Part shown: positions 28,168 to 37,502 of the stretch, piece after piece
Numbering within the stretch: the stretch's first letter is position 1
How the letters are laid out: the number at the start of each line of letters is the position of its first letter
Assembly (NCBI RefSeq): GCF_004348445.1
Contig: NZ_SMKV01000006.1
Coordinates: forward strand, 62,001 to 126,000
Reading direction: 5' to 3'
Length of the DNA stretch: 64,000 bases
Origin: Saccharopolyspora aridisoli
GTDB taxonomy: Bacteria; Actinomycetota; Actinomycetes; Mycobacteriales; Pseudonocardiaceae
Notes under the pieces: model-generated
Databases searched by the model: none
Told to the model about the DNA's origin: nothing
Seen by the model: only the letters and a program-made list of their open reading frames with translations
Translations under genes and position numbers: made by a program

Positions 28168-28267
28168 CAGTGCCGCCTCCGGCTCCGCCAGCCCGGTCCG
28201 GGTGTCCTCCCGGCACCCCCGGTCTGCGGGCCAGACACGACCGGGAGGGCGCAATCCAGGAGGTGGC

Positions 28268-29299
28268 GTGACGCCGAAGACCCAGTTGACCGGTGCCGTC
28301 GGGCCAACGACCGATGGGCCCGTCGCGGCCGCGCCCGGCATCGATCACGTGCACGGGACCATCCAGCGCATCGCCGCCAACGTCGAGCAGGTACTCGTCG
28401 GCAAGCCCGAGGTGGTCCGGATCGCGCTGGTCACCATGCTCGCCGAGGGACACCTGCTGGTCGAGGACGTCCCCGGTGTGGGCAAGACCTCCCTGGCCAA
28501 GGCCCTCGCGCGCTCGATCGACTGCACCGTCAGCCGCATCCAGTTCACCCCGGACCTGCTGCCCAGCGACATCACCGGCGTGTCCATCTACAACCGGCAG
28601 ACCGAGAGCTTCGAGTTCCGGCCGGGACCGGTGTTCGCCAACATCGTGGTGGGCGACGAGATCAACCGAGCCTCGCCGAAGACCCAGTCCGCGCTGCTGG
28701 AGTGCATGGAGGAGCAGCAGGTCACCGTCGACGGCGACACCTACGCGCTCGGCTCGCCGTTCATGGTCATCGCGACGCAGAACCCGGTCGAGATGGAGGG
28801 CACCTACGCCCTCCCGGAAGCCCAGCGCGACCGCTTCACCGCGCGGGTGTCGATCGGCTACCCCGACGCCAAGGCCGAGCTGGCGATGGTCGACGAGCAC
28901 TCCGGGCACGACCCGCTGAGCCAGCTGCGCCCGGCCGCCGACGCCGCCGAGGTGCAGGAGCTGCTGCGCGTGGTCTCCCAGGTGCACACCTCCACCGACA
29001 TCCGCCGCTACGCGATCGAGCTGGTCACCGCGACCCGCAACCTCGCCGAGCTGCGGCTGGGCGCCTCCCCGCGCTCGACGCTGCAACTCGTGCGGGCCGC
29101 TCGGGCGCAGGCGGCGCTGGCCGGCCGCGACTTCGTCATCCCCGATGACCTGCAGGCCGTGGCCGGTCCGGTCCTGGCGCACCGGCTGGTGCTGACCAGC
29201 GAGGCGCGCGCGGCCCGCCGCTCGGCGACCGACCTGGTGCGGCAGCTGCTGGAGCGCATCCCGGTGCCGCGCGGCGACATCCACGACGAACGAGGCTGA
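28268..29299 (+). CDS. MoxR family AAA+ ATPase
   Basis: A 343-residue AAA+ chaperone-like ATPase. Walker A is GVGKTSLAK (about residue 74), Walker B is VVGDEINRASPKTQSALLECMEE, and sensor 1 is ATQNPVEMEGTYALPEAQRDRF. MoxR proteins act with DUF58/VWA partners in metalloprotein maturation or envelope functions. GTG at 28268 follows AGGAGG by 4 bases. It forms an operon with DUF58 (1-base gap) and TgpA. The first ~25 residues are a variable tail. Confidence 0.95.
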   Translation: MTPKTQLTGAVGPTTDGPVAAAPGIDHVHGTIQRIAANVEQVLVGKPEVVRIALVTMLAEGHLLVEDVPGVGKTSLAKALARSIDCTVSRIQFTPDLLPSDITGVSIYNRQTESFEFRPGPVFANIVVGDEINRASPKTQSALLECMEEQQVTVDGDTYALGSPFMVIATQNPVEMEGTYALPEAQRDRFTARVSIGYPDAKAELAMVDEHSGHDPLSQLRPAADAAEVQELLRVVSQVHTSTDIRRYAIELVTATRNLAELRLGASPRSTLQLVRAARAQAALAGRDFVIPDDLQAVAGPVLAHRLVLTSEARAARRSATDLVRQLLERIPVPRGDIHDERG

Positions 29300-29300
29300 C

Positions 29301-30551
29301 ATGCTGTCCGGGCTGACCATCCGCGGCCGCTGCCTGCTGGCCGCGGGCGTGGCAGCCGGGATCTGCGCGCTGGTCCTCGACGAGCGGGACCTGCTGCGGG
29401 TCTCGGCGTTCGTGATCGCCTTACCGCTGCTGTCGCTGGCGCTGTCCGGCCAGGTCAGGTTCGGGGTGGCGGCTCGGCGGGTGGTCGAGCCACCGCGCGT
29501 GGAGGTCGGATCGCGTGCTGACGTGCAACTGCACATCAGCGCCAACGGCCGTTTGCCCGCCGACGGGCTGGTCCTGGAGGACGGCACCCCGCACGCGCTG
29601 GGTGGCCGCCCCCGGTTCCGGCTGCCGATCGTGCCCCGCCACGGCGGCCAGGTGCTGGCCTACCCTGTGATCCCCGCGCTGCGCGGCATCCACCACATCG
29701 GACCGCTGCGCACCTGGATCGGCGATCCGTTCGGCCTGGCCCAGTTCGAACGCGAGCTGGCCGGGCGCTCCCGGCTGGTGGCCACGCCGCAGGTCGTCGA
29801 GCTGGCCGGGCTGCCCGCCGGGTCCGGGCTGGGCACGGGTGAGGACGGCACCGCGCGGCTGCGCGCCGGGCACGGCGAGGACGACGCGATGGTCCGCCAG
29901 TACCGGCAGGGCGACGACATCCGCCGGGTGCACTGGAAGTCCACCGCGCGACGCGACGAGCTGATGGTGCGGGTGGAGGAACGGCCCTGGCACGGCGGCG
30001 TCACGGTGCTGCTGGACCGGCGTTCGGCCGCGCACCGGGGCAGCGGCGCGAGCAACAGCGTCGAGTGGGCGATCTCCGCGGTCGCCAGCATCTGCCTGCA
30101 CCTGGCCCAGCACGGGCAGCAGGTTCGGCTGGTCACCGAGGACGGGCGTCCGCTGACCCGCAACATCGGCGGCGACGACGGCGGACGGGACGAAGCGCTG
30201 CTCGACTCGCTGGCCGCCGTGCGCCCGTCCCCGCAGCGCGACCTGGAGTGCAGCCGCGACCCCGGGGACGGGCACGAGCTCATCGCGGTGCTCGGCGAGA
30301 CCACCGCCGCGGCCGTCGCCGAGCTGACCAAGCTCCGCCCGCAGGAGACCCGCAGCATCGCGGTGCTGCTCGCGGTCCGGTCGTGGAACAGCGACGGCGC
30401 GGGCAACGACGTGGACGACGCCGCGCGCAGGCTGCGGGCGGCGGGCTGGACAGTCGTGGTGGCCGAGGGTCCGCGAACGCCGATCACCGAGGTGTGGCGA
30501 GAGCTGTGCGGGCAGACCAAGGCAGGCGACACCGCGGGAATGATGCAGTGA
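29301..30551 (+). CDS. DUF58 domain-containing membrane protein
   Basis: 416 residues with two N-terminal transmembrane segments (about 8-26 and 32-50) and the DUF58 signature RQYRQGDDIRRVHWKSTARRDELMVRVEE near residue 200, which overlaps a degenerate VWA-like fold. It is the standard partner of MoxR ATPases. The ATG has GAGG upstream. The stop overlaps the following GTG start (GTGA). The exact role is unknown in the family. Confidence 0.93.
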   Translation: MLSGLTIRGRCLLAAGVAAGICALVLDERDLLRVSAFVIALPLLSLALSGQVRFGVAARRVVEPPRVEVGSRADVQLHISANGRLPADGLVLEDGTPHALGGRPRFRLPIVPRHGGQVLAYPVIPALRGIHHIGPLRTWIGDPFGLAQFERELAGRSRLVATPQVVELAGLPAGSGLGTGEDGTARLRAGHGEDDAMVRQYRQGDDIRRVHWKSTARRDELMVRVEERPWHGGVTVLLDRRSAAHRGSGASNSVEWAISAVASICLHLAQHGQQVRLVTEDGRPLTRNIGGDDGGRDEALLDSLAAVRPSPQRDLECSRDPGDGHELIAVLGETTAAAVAELTKLRPQETRSIAVLLAVRSWNSDGAGNDVDDAARRLRAAGWTVVVAEGPRTPITEVWRELCGQTKAGDTAGMMQ

Positions 30552-32800
30552 GCACGGACAAGACCGGTTCCCTCGACACCTCGTTGGTCGGCGCTGCGGC
30601 GGGAGCGGTGGCCGTCATGTGCGCCTCGGCGGCGTTCGCCGGGGTGCTGGCCGACCTGCGCTGGCTGCTGCCCGCGCTGATCACGGTCGCTGCGGTCGTG
30701 GGCACGGGCGTGCTCGGCAGGCGCCTGGGCTGGCCGACCGTGGGCATCGCGGCCGGTCAGCTGGCCGTGCTGCTGGTGACGCTGACCGTGCTGTTCGCCG
30801 GGCCCAGCGCGTTCCTCGGGGTGCTGCCCGGACCCGCCGCGTTCGGCGAGCTGGCCCGGCTGCTGGGCGGGACCAGGGAGCTGATCAGCACCGGCGTGCC
30901 TCCGGTGGCCGCCGATCCGCCGCTGCAGGCACTGGTGTGCCTCGGCCTGGGCGTGGTGGCGCTTCTGGTGGATCTGATCGCGGTGGGCATCGGCACGCCC
31001 GCGGTGACCGGCCTCGTGCTGCTGTGCGTGTTCGCGATCCCGGCGTCGTTGTCGGACCGGATGCTGCCGTGGTGGTCCTTCGCGCTGGGCGGCGCCGGCT
31101 ACGCGCTGCTGCTCGCCTGCGGCGGCCACCACCACAGGTGGCGGCGCTACGAGGAGCCCGACCGGGTCGCTCGCACGCTGTTCGGCCGGACCACCTCCGT
31201 GGTCGCGGGAACGGCCGGGGTGATCGCGGTGTTGGCCGGTTCGGTGTTCACCGGGGTCGGCACCGAGGGCCGGCTGCCGGGCTCGGTGCCCGAGGAGTTC
31301 AGCGGCACCGACGGGATCGGGCTGCAGCCGTTCACCTCGCTGCGCGGGCAGCTCAACCGCGACCAGGTGGTCGAGCTCTTCCGCGTCCGGGGCCTTCAGC
31401 AGGACAGCTACCTGCGCGCGATGACGCTGCGCAAGTTCGACCCGCGTTCCGGCTGGCAGCTCGACGGCTTGACGCAGGGCGTCGACGCGAACGCCCCGCT
31501 GCCGCTGCCGGAGGGCACCACCATCGGACGTGGCAGGCCCGAGCGGATCGAGGTCCAGCCGATCGGGTACCGCGATCCGTGGCTGCCGGTGTTCGGCACG
31601 CCGGTCGAGGTGTCGGGCATGGGCCGGAGCTGGCGGTACGACCCGGCCGCCGGGATCGTGTTCACCCAGACCAACCAGGAGACCCGGCCCTACACCCAGC
31701 AGGTCATCGTCCCGGACCCCTCGCCGGAGGAGCTGCGCGCCGCGCGCGGGCCGATGTCGATCGACCCCGCCTACGTCGACGCCTCGGGCATCGCGCCGGA
31801 GGTCGCCGAGCTCGCGCGGCGGCTGACCGAGAACGCGCCCACCGAGTTCGACAAGGCCGTGGCGGTCAACCGGTACTTCACCGACCCCGCCAACGGCTTC
31901 CGGTACGACCTGAGCACGGCGCCCGCGACCGGGCAGGACGCGCTGAGCGACTTCCTGTTCCGGGGCAAGCGCGGGTTCTGCGAGCAGTACGCCTCGTCGA
32001 TGGCGGTGCTGCTGCGCTCGATCGGCATCCCGTCGCGCGTGGCGGTCGGATTCACCGCCGGTTACCAGGACGGCACCGAGCAGGTCATCACCACCGAGGA
32101 CGCGCACGCCTGGGTGGAGGCGTACTTCCCCGGCTGGGGCTGGCAGACCTTCGACCCGACGCCGCTCAGCGACGGACGCACCGCGCTGCCGCAGTTCCTC
32201 GACACCGCGCTGCACCCGCCGCAGGCGGCCGCTCCGCTGCCCGGCCAGCCACAGCCCGCCCCCGCGCCCGGGGCTCCGGTCCCGCCCGCGGCGGGGGCGC
32301 AGCCCGACCAGCCCGACGCCCGTGACGTGCCCGAACAACGCCGCGATCCGGCCGATCACAGCTGGTCGGTGGCGGTGCTGGTGCTGATCGTGCTGTTGGC
32401 CTGCGCAGGCGCGGCGACACCGCTGGCGGTGCGCGAGATCCGCCGCGGTCAGCGCCTCCAGGCGATCACCGAGGGCCGCGCGGGTGCGGCGGACACCGCG
32501 TGGCGGGAAGTTCTGGACGAGTTCCGGGATCGCGGTCACCAGCCGCGCGACACGCACACGGCCCGGCAGCTCGCGGAACGGCTGGTCACGGACCACGAAC
32601 TGGACACGACGGGCGCCGAAGCGCTGGAACAGCTGGTCAAGGCCGTCGAGCGGGAGTGGTACGCGCCCACCTCCCACGCGGACGGCACCCTGCGGGAGAC
32701 GCTGAAGGCGATCACCACGAGCCTCCAGCAGAACGCTCCGCTGGACCTGCGCTCCCGCCTCTTCCCGCGCTCCGCCCTACCCCCGTGGCGCACCTCCTGA
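30548..32800 (+). CDS. TgpA-like transglutaminase-domain membrane protein
   Basis: 750 residues. Six or so N-terminal transmembrane helices (about 1-240) are followed by an extracytoplasmic domain with a transglutaminase core and a C-terminal transmembrane segment (about 607-627). The catalytic triad is visible: Cys in RGKRGFCEQYASSM (about 478), His in TTEDAHAWVEAYF (about 519) and Asp in WQTFDPTPL. The family matches P. aeruginosa TgpA, an essential periplasmic transglutaminase encoded with MoxR and DUF58. The GTG start is coupled to DUF58. Confidence 0.94.
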   Translation: MSTDKTGSLDTSLVGAAAGAVAVMCASAAFAGVLADLRWLLPALITVAAVVGTGVLGRRLGWPTVGIAAGQLAVLLVTLTVLFAGPSAFLGVLPGPAAFGELARLLGGTRELISTGVPPVAADPPLQALVCLGLGVVALLVDLIAVGIGTPAVTGLVLLCVFAIPASLSDRMLPWWSFALGGAGYALLLACGGHHHRWRRYEEPDRVARTLFGRTTSVVAGTAGVIAVLAGSVFTGVGTEGRLPGSVPEEFSGTDGIGLQPFTSLRGQLNRDQVVELFRVRGLQQDSYLRAMTLRKFDPRSGWQLDGLTQGVDANAPLPLPEGTTIGRGRPERIEVQPIGYRDPWLPVFGTPVEVSGMGRSWRYDPAAGIVFTQTNQETRPYTQQVIVPDPSPEELRAARGPMSIDPAYVDASGIAPEVAELARRLTENAPTEFDKAVAVNRYFTDPANGFRYDLSTAPATGQDALSDFLFRGKRGFCEQYASSMAVLLRSIGIPSRVAVGFTAGYQDGTEQVITTEDAHAWVEAYFPGWGWQTFDPTPLSDGRTALPQFLDTALHPPQAAAPLPGQPQPAPAPGAPVPPAAGAQPDQPDARDVPEQRRDPADHSWSVAVLVLIVLLACAGAATPLAVREIRRGQRLQAITEGRAGAADTAWREVLDEFRDRGHQPRDTHTARQLAERLVTDHELDTTGAEALEQLVKAVEREWYAPTSHADGTLRETLKAITTSLQQNAPLDLRSRLFPRSALPPWRTS

Positions 32801-32829
32801 GGGTGGGCTGGCCCCGCGTCCCGCACGCA

Positions 32830-32873
32830 CGAAGATCGCCGCCGGTCCACGTGGGGCCCGGCGGCGATCTTCG
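32830..32873. terminator. Bidirectional hairpin terminator between tgpA-like gene and DUF3040
   Basis: A perfect 16-bp stem, CGAAGATCGCCGCCGG and its complement, with a 12-base loop, lies between two convergent genes. There is no T-tract on either side, as is common for actinobacterial terminators. Confidence 0.8.
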
Positions 32874-32883
32874 ATGTGCGGTT

Positions 32884-33303
32884 CTACTGCTCGAAGCGCT
32901 TGCGGAAGCGCTCCTCCATGCGTTGGGCCAACGAGCCGCGCGCGGAGGCACGGCCGGAACCGCGCTTCGGCTTGTCCCCGCCGCCGCTGTTGTTGTCCGT
33001 GGCCTCGGCGTCATCGCCGCCACCGCGCAACGCGGAGAGGACGATCACTGCTCCGCCGAACATCACGAGGAAGCCGACCACGCTCAACACCGGGATCTCC
33101 GCCGGACGGAGGGCGGGGATCACCGCGCCGACGACCAGCAGGGCAAGACCCAGCACGAAGACGGCGATGCCCTGCAAACGCCGACGTCGGGATGGGCGTT
33201 GTAGCCGTCCTCCGCGCACGGTGGAGGCGAATTTGGGGTCCTCGGCGTAGAGCGCGCGCTCGATCTGCTCGAGCTGTCGCTGCTCGTGCTCGGAGAGTGG
33301 CAT
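32884..33303 (-). CDS. DUF3040 domain-containing membrane protein
   Basis: 139 residues. It starts MPLSEHEQRQLEQIERALYAEDPKFA, the DUF3040 hallmark, followed by an Arg cluster and two transmembrane helices (IAVFVLGLALLVVGAVI and VLSVVGFLVMFGGAVIVL), then a Gly/Ser/Lys-rich tail. ATG at 33303 follows GGAGGAGGAG. It is found next to dcw genes in many Actinobacteria; function unknown. Confidence 0.93.
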   Translation of the reverse strand: MPLSEHEQRQLEQIERALYAEDPKFASTVRGGRLQRPSRRRRLQGIAVFVLGLALLVVGAVIPALRPAEIPVLSVVGFLVMFGGAVIVLSALRGGGDDAEATDNNSGGGDKPKRGSGRASARGSLAQRMEERFRKRFEQ

Positions 33304-33596
33304 GACTCCTCCTCCGGCACAGGTTCTCGATGGCGCCGGGCTTGCCGACCGGCGAACGCTTGGGGGCGTCACCACTGAGGATACGGTTCCAGCGACGCGA
33401 CGACTACCCGGTCCGGCCACCGGAAACCTGCGACCTTGCGGACATCCTCGGATCGGGACTGCGATCGACTTCTTCCACGAGGTCAACGACCAGCCGTGTT
33501 CAGCCGAAGCACCCTGGGTAGTCGCGGTCGATGATCATTTCGTCACCTGGACGGCCGATCGTCGAGATTCCCGGAACCGCACGGTCCGACCTGCTC

Positions 33597-34325
33597 TCAG
33601 CTGGGCTTCCGGGCGATCGCGTGCAGCCGGGTGGCGATGTCGCGCAGCGGCGAGCGGGTCGCCGCGGCCTGCTCCAGCTCCGCGACGGCGTCGGCGGTGC
33701 GCGGGTTGTCGTCGGTGACCGAGCCCGGCACGAGGTCGCTGAGCGCCCCCTGGCCTTGGACGAGCTCGACGGTGAACCCGCCCGCGTTCAGCGACCGCTG
33801 GAGCCCGTCGGTGTCGAACCGGCGCTGCAGGGTCTCCGATCCGGCGTCCAGGGCGCCGTCGGCGTCGTTGAGCAGCCGCAGCGCCTCACCGACACGGCCT
33901 GCCAGGACCCTGCCGAGGACCGCCGCGTAGCGATTGGCGACCAGCACCGACACCGCGCCGCCGGGGGCGGTGGACGAGGCCAGCGCCGCGATGGCGGCGT
34001 CGACGTCGTCGACGACCTCGAGCAAGCCGTGCGCGAGGACGAGGTCGGCACCACCGTCGGGGCTGAGCGCGGCGAGGGCTTCGGTGTCACCTTGCAGCGG
34101 GGTGACGCGATCGGCGACGCCAGCGTCCTCGGCGCGGCGCTGCAGGGTGGCCAGAGCGTCGGGGCTGGGATCGATGACGGTCACCGCGCAGCCCGCTTCG
34201 GCCAGCGGCACCGCCCACACGCCGCTGCCGCCGCCGACGTCGAGCACGCGCGGTCGGCGGCCGAGCCGCTGCGCCGCGTCGGCGATCTCGGTTTCCAGCA
34301 CCTGGTGGACGGCGTCCGATCTCAT
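33597..34325 (-). CDS. Class I SAM-dependent methyltransferase
   Basis: 242 residues with the SAM-binding motif RVLDVGGGSGVWAVPLAEAG (about 25-44), an acidic loop VIDPSPDALATL and LVLAHGLLEVVDD. The substrate is not evident; the overall form is UbiE/Methyltransf_11-like. ATG at 34325 begins at MRSDAVHQVLETEIADA; no strong ribosome site is seen. The 293 bases between it and DUF3040 contain no gene I can support. Confidence 0.88.
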   Translation of the reverse strand: MRSDAVHQVLETEIADAAQRLGRRPRVLDVGGGSGVWAVPLAEAGCAVTVIDPSPDALATLQRRAEDAGVADRVTPLQGDTEALAALSPDGGADLVLAHGLLEVVDDVDAAIAALASSTAPGGAVSVLVANRYAAVLGRVLAGRVGEALRLLNDADGALDAGSETLQRRFDTDGLQRSLNAGGFTVELVQGQGALSDLVPGSVTDDNPRTADAVAELEQAAATRSPLRDIATRLHAIARKPS

Positions 34326-34429
34326 GCCAAAAGCGTAATGCCGGGTGGGCCGAGATCCGCAACGGCGTGCCGCACCAGGACCGCCCGGCCAAAACACGGC
34401 CAGCACTGCTCATGTCGACGCCGGTTCCG

Positions 34430-34435
34430 TAGGCT
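34430..34435 (+). promoter_or_regulatory. Candidate -10 of a leaderless ParA-like gene mRNA
   Basis: TAGGCT ends six bases before the GTG at 34442, where no Shine-Dalgarno sequence is present. This suggests transcription starting at the start codon. The -35 is not convincing. Confidence 0.4.
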
Positions 34436-34441
34436 GACCGC

Positions 34442-35272
34442 GTGCAGACGGTTGCGGTGCTGAGTCTCAAGGGTGGCGTGGGCAAGACGACCGTGGTGCT
34501 CGGGCTTGCCTCGGCCGCCATGCGGCGCGGGGTTCGGACGCTGGTGGTCGATCTCGATCCGCAGTGCAACGCCACGGCCGCCCTCGAACCGGAGAAGACC
34601 GCGAAGGGGCTGACCGATGTCCTCGCCGAGCCCAGCCCGGAGGTGTTGCGGGCAGCGGTGACCGGCAGTTCGTGGGGTGACCAGGTCGACGTGCTGGTGG
34701 GTTCGGAGGACGCCGAGAACCTCAACGGGCACACCGACGGCGATCACCTGTCCCGGCTCGACGACGCGCTGTCCGAATTGGACGATCTGATCGCCGAGGG
34801 CGAGCTCCCCTACCAGCTGGTGCTGCTGGACTGCCCGCCGTCGCTGGGTCGGCTGACCCGGTCCGCGCTGGTGGCGGCCGACCGGGCGCTGCTGGTGACC
34901 GAGCCGACGATCTTCGCGGTGTCCGGTGTCCAGCGCGCTTTCGAGGCGGTCCAGGCCGAGCGCACCACCAACCCGGACCTCCAGCCGCTGGGCGTGGTGG
35001 TCAACCGGGTGCGGCCGAGGTCGCACGAGCACCAGTACCGCATCGACGAGCTCCGGGACATCTTCGGCCCGCTGGTGATGCCGGTCGCGCTGCCGGACCG
35101 GCTCGCCGTCCAGCAGGCGCAGGGCGCGTGCATGCCGATCCACCAGTGGGGCACGCCGGGTGCTCGCGAGGTCGCGCTGGCGTTCAACCTCATCCTCGCC
35201 CGCACGTTGCGCGCGAGCCGGACCCGCCGTCCGGTGCCCGAGGACGAGGACCTCGCCGAGGAAGTCGAGTGA
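34442..35272 (+). CDS. ParA/MinD-family ATPase
   Basis: 276 residues. The deviant Walker A is LKGGVGKTT (residues 9-17), switch I is DLDPQCNAT, and Walker B is LVLLDCPPSLG. It resembles Soj/ParA, but no ParB or parS is nearby and the chromosomal ParA normally lies near the origin, so this is an orphan ParA. The C-terminus is acidic. The next gene (nei-like) starts 4 bases after the stop, so they form a transcription unit. Confidence 0.9.
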   Translation: MQTVAVLSLKGGVGKTTVVLGLASAAMRRGVRTLVVDLDPQCNATAALEPEKTAKGLTDVLAEPSPEVLRAAVTGSSWGDQVDVLVGSEDAENLNGHTDGDHLSRLDDALSELDDLIAEGELPYQLVLLDCPPSLGRLTRSALVAADRALLVTEPTIFAVSGVQRAFEAVQAERTTNPDLQPLGVVVNRVRPRSHEHQYRIDELRDIFGPLVMPVALPDRLAVQQAQGACMPIHQWGTPGAREVALAFNLILARTLRASRTRRPVPEDEDLAEEVE

Positions 35273-35276
35273 ACCG

Positions 35277-36056
35277 GTGCCTGAGGGCGACACGGTCTTC
35301 CTCGCCTGCCACCGGCTGAACCAGGCCCTGGCCGGGCGGGAGCTGATCCGCGGTGAGATCCGACACCCTCGTCTGTCCACTGTGGAGTTGAACGGCCGGG
35401 TGGTGAGCGAGGTCCGCCCCGCGGGCAAGCACCTGCTGATCCGCTTCGATCACGGCCGCACGCTGCACAACCACCTGAGGATGGACGGCGCCTGGCACCT
35501 GTACCCGCCGAGCGGCCGGTGGCGGCGACCCGGACATCAGGCGCGCGCCATCCTGGCGACGGCCGAACAGGTCGCGGTCGGCTTCGCCCTGCACGACCTG
35601 CGCTGGCTGCCCACCTCGCGCGAGTCGGAGCTCATCGGGCACCTGGGCCCGGACCTGCTGTCGCCGGACTGGGGCCCTGAGCAGGAGGACGAGGCGCTGC
35701 GCAGGCTCACCGCCGACCCCGAACGCGAGATCGGCCTGGCCCTGATGGACCAGCGCATCATGGCCGGCGTCGGGAACCTCTACAAGACCGAGGTCTGCTT
35801 CCTGCTCGGCCGCTCCCCCTGGACCCCGGTGGGCGAGATCGACGCCCGCGCGGCTGTCCGGCTCAGCCACGACCTCCTCCTGCGCAACGCCTGGCACCCG
35901 GAGCAGAGCACCACCAAGAGCCTCCGCCGCGGCGACCAGCACTGGGTCTACGCCAGGAGGACCTGTCTGCGCTGCGGGAACACGGTGCGAAGAGGATCAC
36001 AGGGCCAACCCCCGGACCACCGCGTCACCTACCACTGCCCCCGCTGCCAACCCTGA
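35277..36056 (+). CDS. Fpg/Nei family DNA glycosylase (endonuclease VIII-like)
   Basis: A bifunctional base-excision glycosylase/AP lyase. After removal of the initiator the chain begins PEGDTV, with the catalytic Pro and Glu. GKHLL holds the conserved Lys. A helix-two-turns-helix (GVGNLYKTE) and a C-terminal four-cysteine zinc finger (CLRCGN and CPRC) follow. PEGDTV places it with Nei rather than Fpg (PELPEV). 259 residues, GTG start. Confidence 0.95.
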   Translation: MPEGDTVFLACHRLNQALAGRELIRGEIRHPRLSTVELNGRVVSEVRPAGKHLLIRFDHGRTLHNHLRMDGAWHLYPPSGRWRRPGHQARAILATAEQVAVGFALHDLRWLPTSRESELIGHLGPDLLSPDWGPEQEDEALRRLTADPEREIGLALMDQRIMAGVGNLYKTEVCFLLGRSPWTPVGEIDARAAVRLSHDLLLRNAWHPEQSTTKSLRRGDQHWVYARRTCLRCGNTVRRGSQGQPPDHRVTYHCPRCQP

Positions 36057-36076
36057 TCCCAGCGGAGATCGGGACC

Positions 36077-37345
36077 TCAGGGGACGTTGCGGAGGTCTGC
36101 GAGGTTCCGCAGGAGGGGGTAGACGATGACGATCCCGATGGAGCCCCACACCAGGCCGGTGATGCGGAGGTCTCCGACGCTGAGCGTCAGGTCGCCGACA
36201 CCGGCGATGACGGCCGTGCCGAGGACCGCGAGGTTGACCGGGTCGGCGAAGTCGACGCGGGCGTCGAGCCAGATCCGGACTCCGACCAGCGCGAGCATCC
36301 CGAACAGGACGAGCGTCGCTCCGCCGAGGACGCCCATCGGCACCGTGTTGATCAGGGCGGCGAGCTTCGGGGAGAACGACAGCACGATCGCCGACAGCGC
36401 CGCGACGAAGCAGGACGCCGTGGAGTAGACGCGGGTCGCGGCCATGACGCCGATGTTGGCCGCGTAGCTGCTCACCGCCGAGCCACCGGCCGAACCCGAC
36501 ATCATCGTGGCCAGTCCACCGCCGATGAGCGCGTCACCGACGAAGGGGTCGAGATCGCGGCCCGACACGGCTGCGACCGCCTTGAGGTGCGCGACGTGCT
36601 CGGCGACCAGCACTATCGCCAGCGGCAGCACGAACGGCACCACCGAGACGTGCACCTGCGGCGTGATCACCTCCGGGATCCCGATCCACGGCGCCGCGGC
36701 CAGCTCGGCGACCCGCTCGGGCACCAGCTGCCCCATCCCGGCCGCGTACAGCCAGCCCACCAGGACGCCGACCAGAACCGCCGCTCGTCCCGCCATGCCG
36801 CGACTGATCACCGTCAGCAGCACGACGGTCCCCAGCGTCAGGGCGGCGGGAACCCGCTGCTGGTCGAAGGACGAGACGGACTGCGGGGCGAGGCTGAGCC
36901 CGATCATGAGCACGATCGCGCCGGTGACCACGGGTGGCATCGCGGTTTCCAGCAGGCGCACCCCCAGCGCCTTGACGGCCACGCCGAAGGCCAGCACCAC
37001 CAGTCCGACAACCATGATCCCGCCGAGCAGGGCCGCCGGACCGGCGCCGACCTCGCTGACCGCAGCGCTCATCGGCACCACGAACGCCACCGAGGAACCC
37101 AGGTAGCTCGGCACCCGGTTGCGGGTGATCACCAGGAACAGCAGCGTGCCCACACCGGAGAACAGCAGGGTGGTGGCAACCGGGAAACCGGTCAGCAGCG
37201 GCACGAGCGTGGTGGTGCCGAACATCGCGAGCAGGTGCTGCACCCCGAAGCCGATCGTCAGCGGCCAGCTCAGGCGCTCCTCGGAGGACACAACGGAATC
37301 GCGCAGCAGTCGTCGACCGTTGCCGTGCACGGCCCACAACGCCAC
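36077..37345 (-). CDS. NCS2 family nucleobase permease (uracil/xanthine, UraA-like)
   Basis: 422 residues with about 14 transmembrane spans. The UraA-type motifs VAEHVAHLKAV and SSYAANIGVMAATRV (equivalent of the QNxGxxxxT signature), plus the N-terminal FGVQHLLAMFGTTTLVPLLTG, indicate a proton-coupled uracil or xanthine importer. The GTG start has GGGGAGG 5 bases upstream. It has its own promoter and lies downstream of pspM. Confidence 0.93.
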   Translation of the reverse strand: MALWAVHGNGRRLLRDSVVSSEERLSWPLTIGFGVQHLLAMFGTTTLVPLLTGFPVATTLLFSGVGTLLFLVITRNRVPSYLGSSVAFVVPMSAAVSEVGAGPAALLGGIMVVGLVVLAFGVAVKALGVRLLETAMPPVVTGAIVLMIGLSLAPQSVSSFDQQRVPAALTLGTVVLLTVISRGMAGRAAVLVGVLVGWLYAAGMGQLVPERVAELAAAPWIGIPEVITPQVHVSVVPFVLPLAIVLVAEHVAHLKAVAAVSGRDLDPFVGDALIGGGLATMMSGSAGGSAVSSYAANIGVMAATRVYSTASCFVAALSAIVLSFSPKLAALINTVPMGVLGGATLVLFGMLALVGVRIWLDARVDFADPVNLAVLGTAVIAGVGDLTLSVGDLRITGLVWGSIGIVIVYPLLRNLADLRNVP

Positions 37346-37406
37346 ATTGGCCTCCCCGAGCCACCTTCAGGTGGAACAACTGTCACGGCATGTGATGACT
37401 GGGGAA

Positions 37407-37434
37407 AGATTACTATTCGGCATCACGCGATCAA
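37407..37434 (-). promoter_or_regulatory. Candidate promoter of the nucleobase permease gene
   Basis: On the minus strand TTGATC (37434-37429), a 16-base spacer and TAATCT (37412-37407) form a reasonable sigma70-type promoter, about 60 bases before the GTG. Confidence 0.5.
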
Positions 37435-37502
37435 GCCACCCGGTCCATCGATTGTGAGAAATCGACTACCGCCTGTGATGCGAATGCCGCGCGTGGTGAA
37501 GA

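Larger units (their letters stand above)
27759..28267. other. Divergent regulatory region between mraZ and the MoxR operon
   Basis: 509 bases without a gene. It contains three groups of TGGGG boxes: 27853-27887 (toward mraZ), 27963-27989 and 28152-28167 (toward moxR). The + strand around 27963-27989 has three consecutive G5 runs and could fold into G-rich structures. The long distance and dense motifs suggest complex control of the dcw cluster. Confidence 0.6.
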
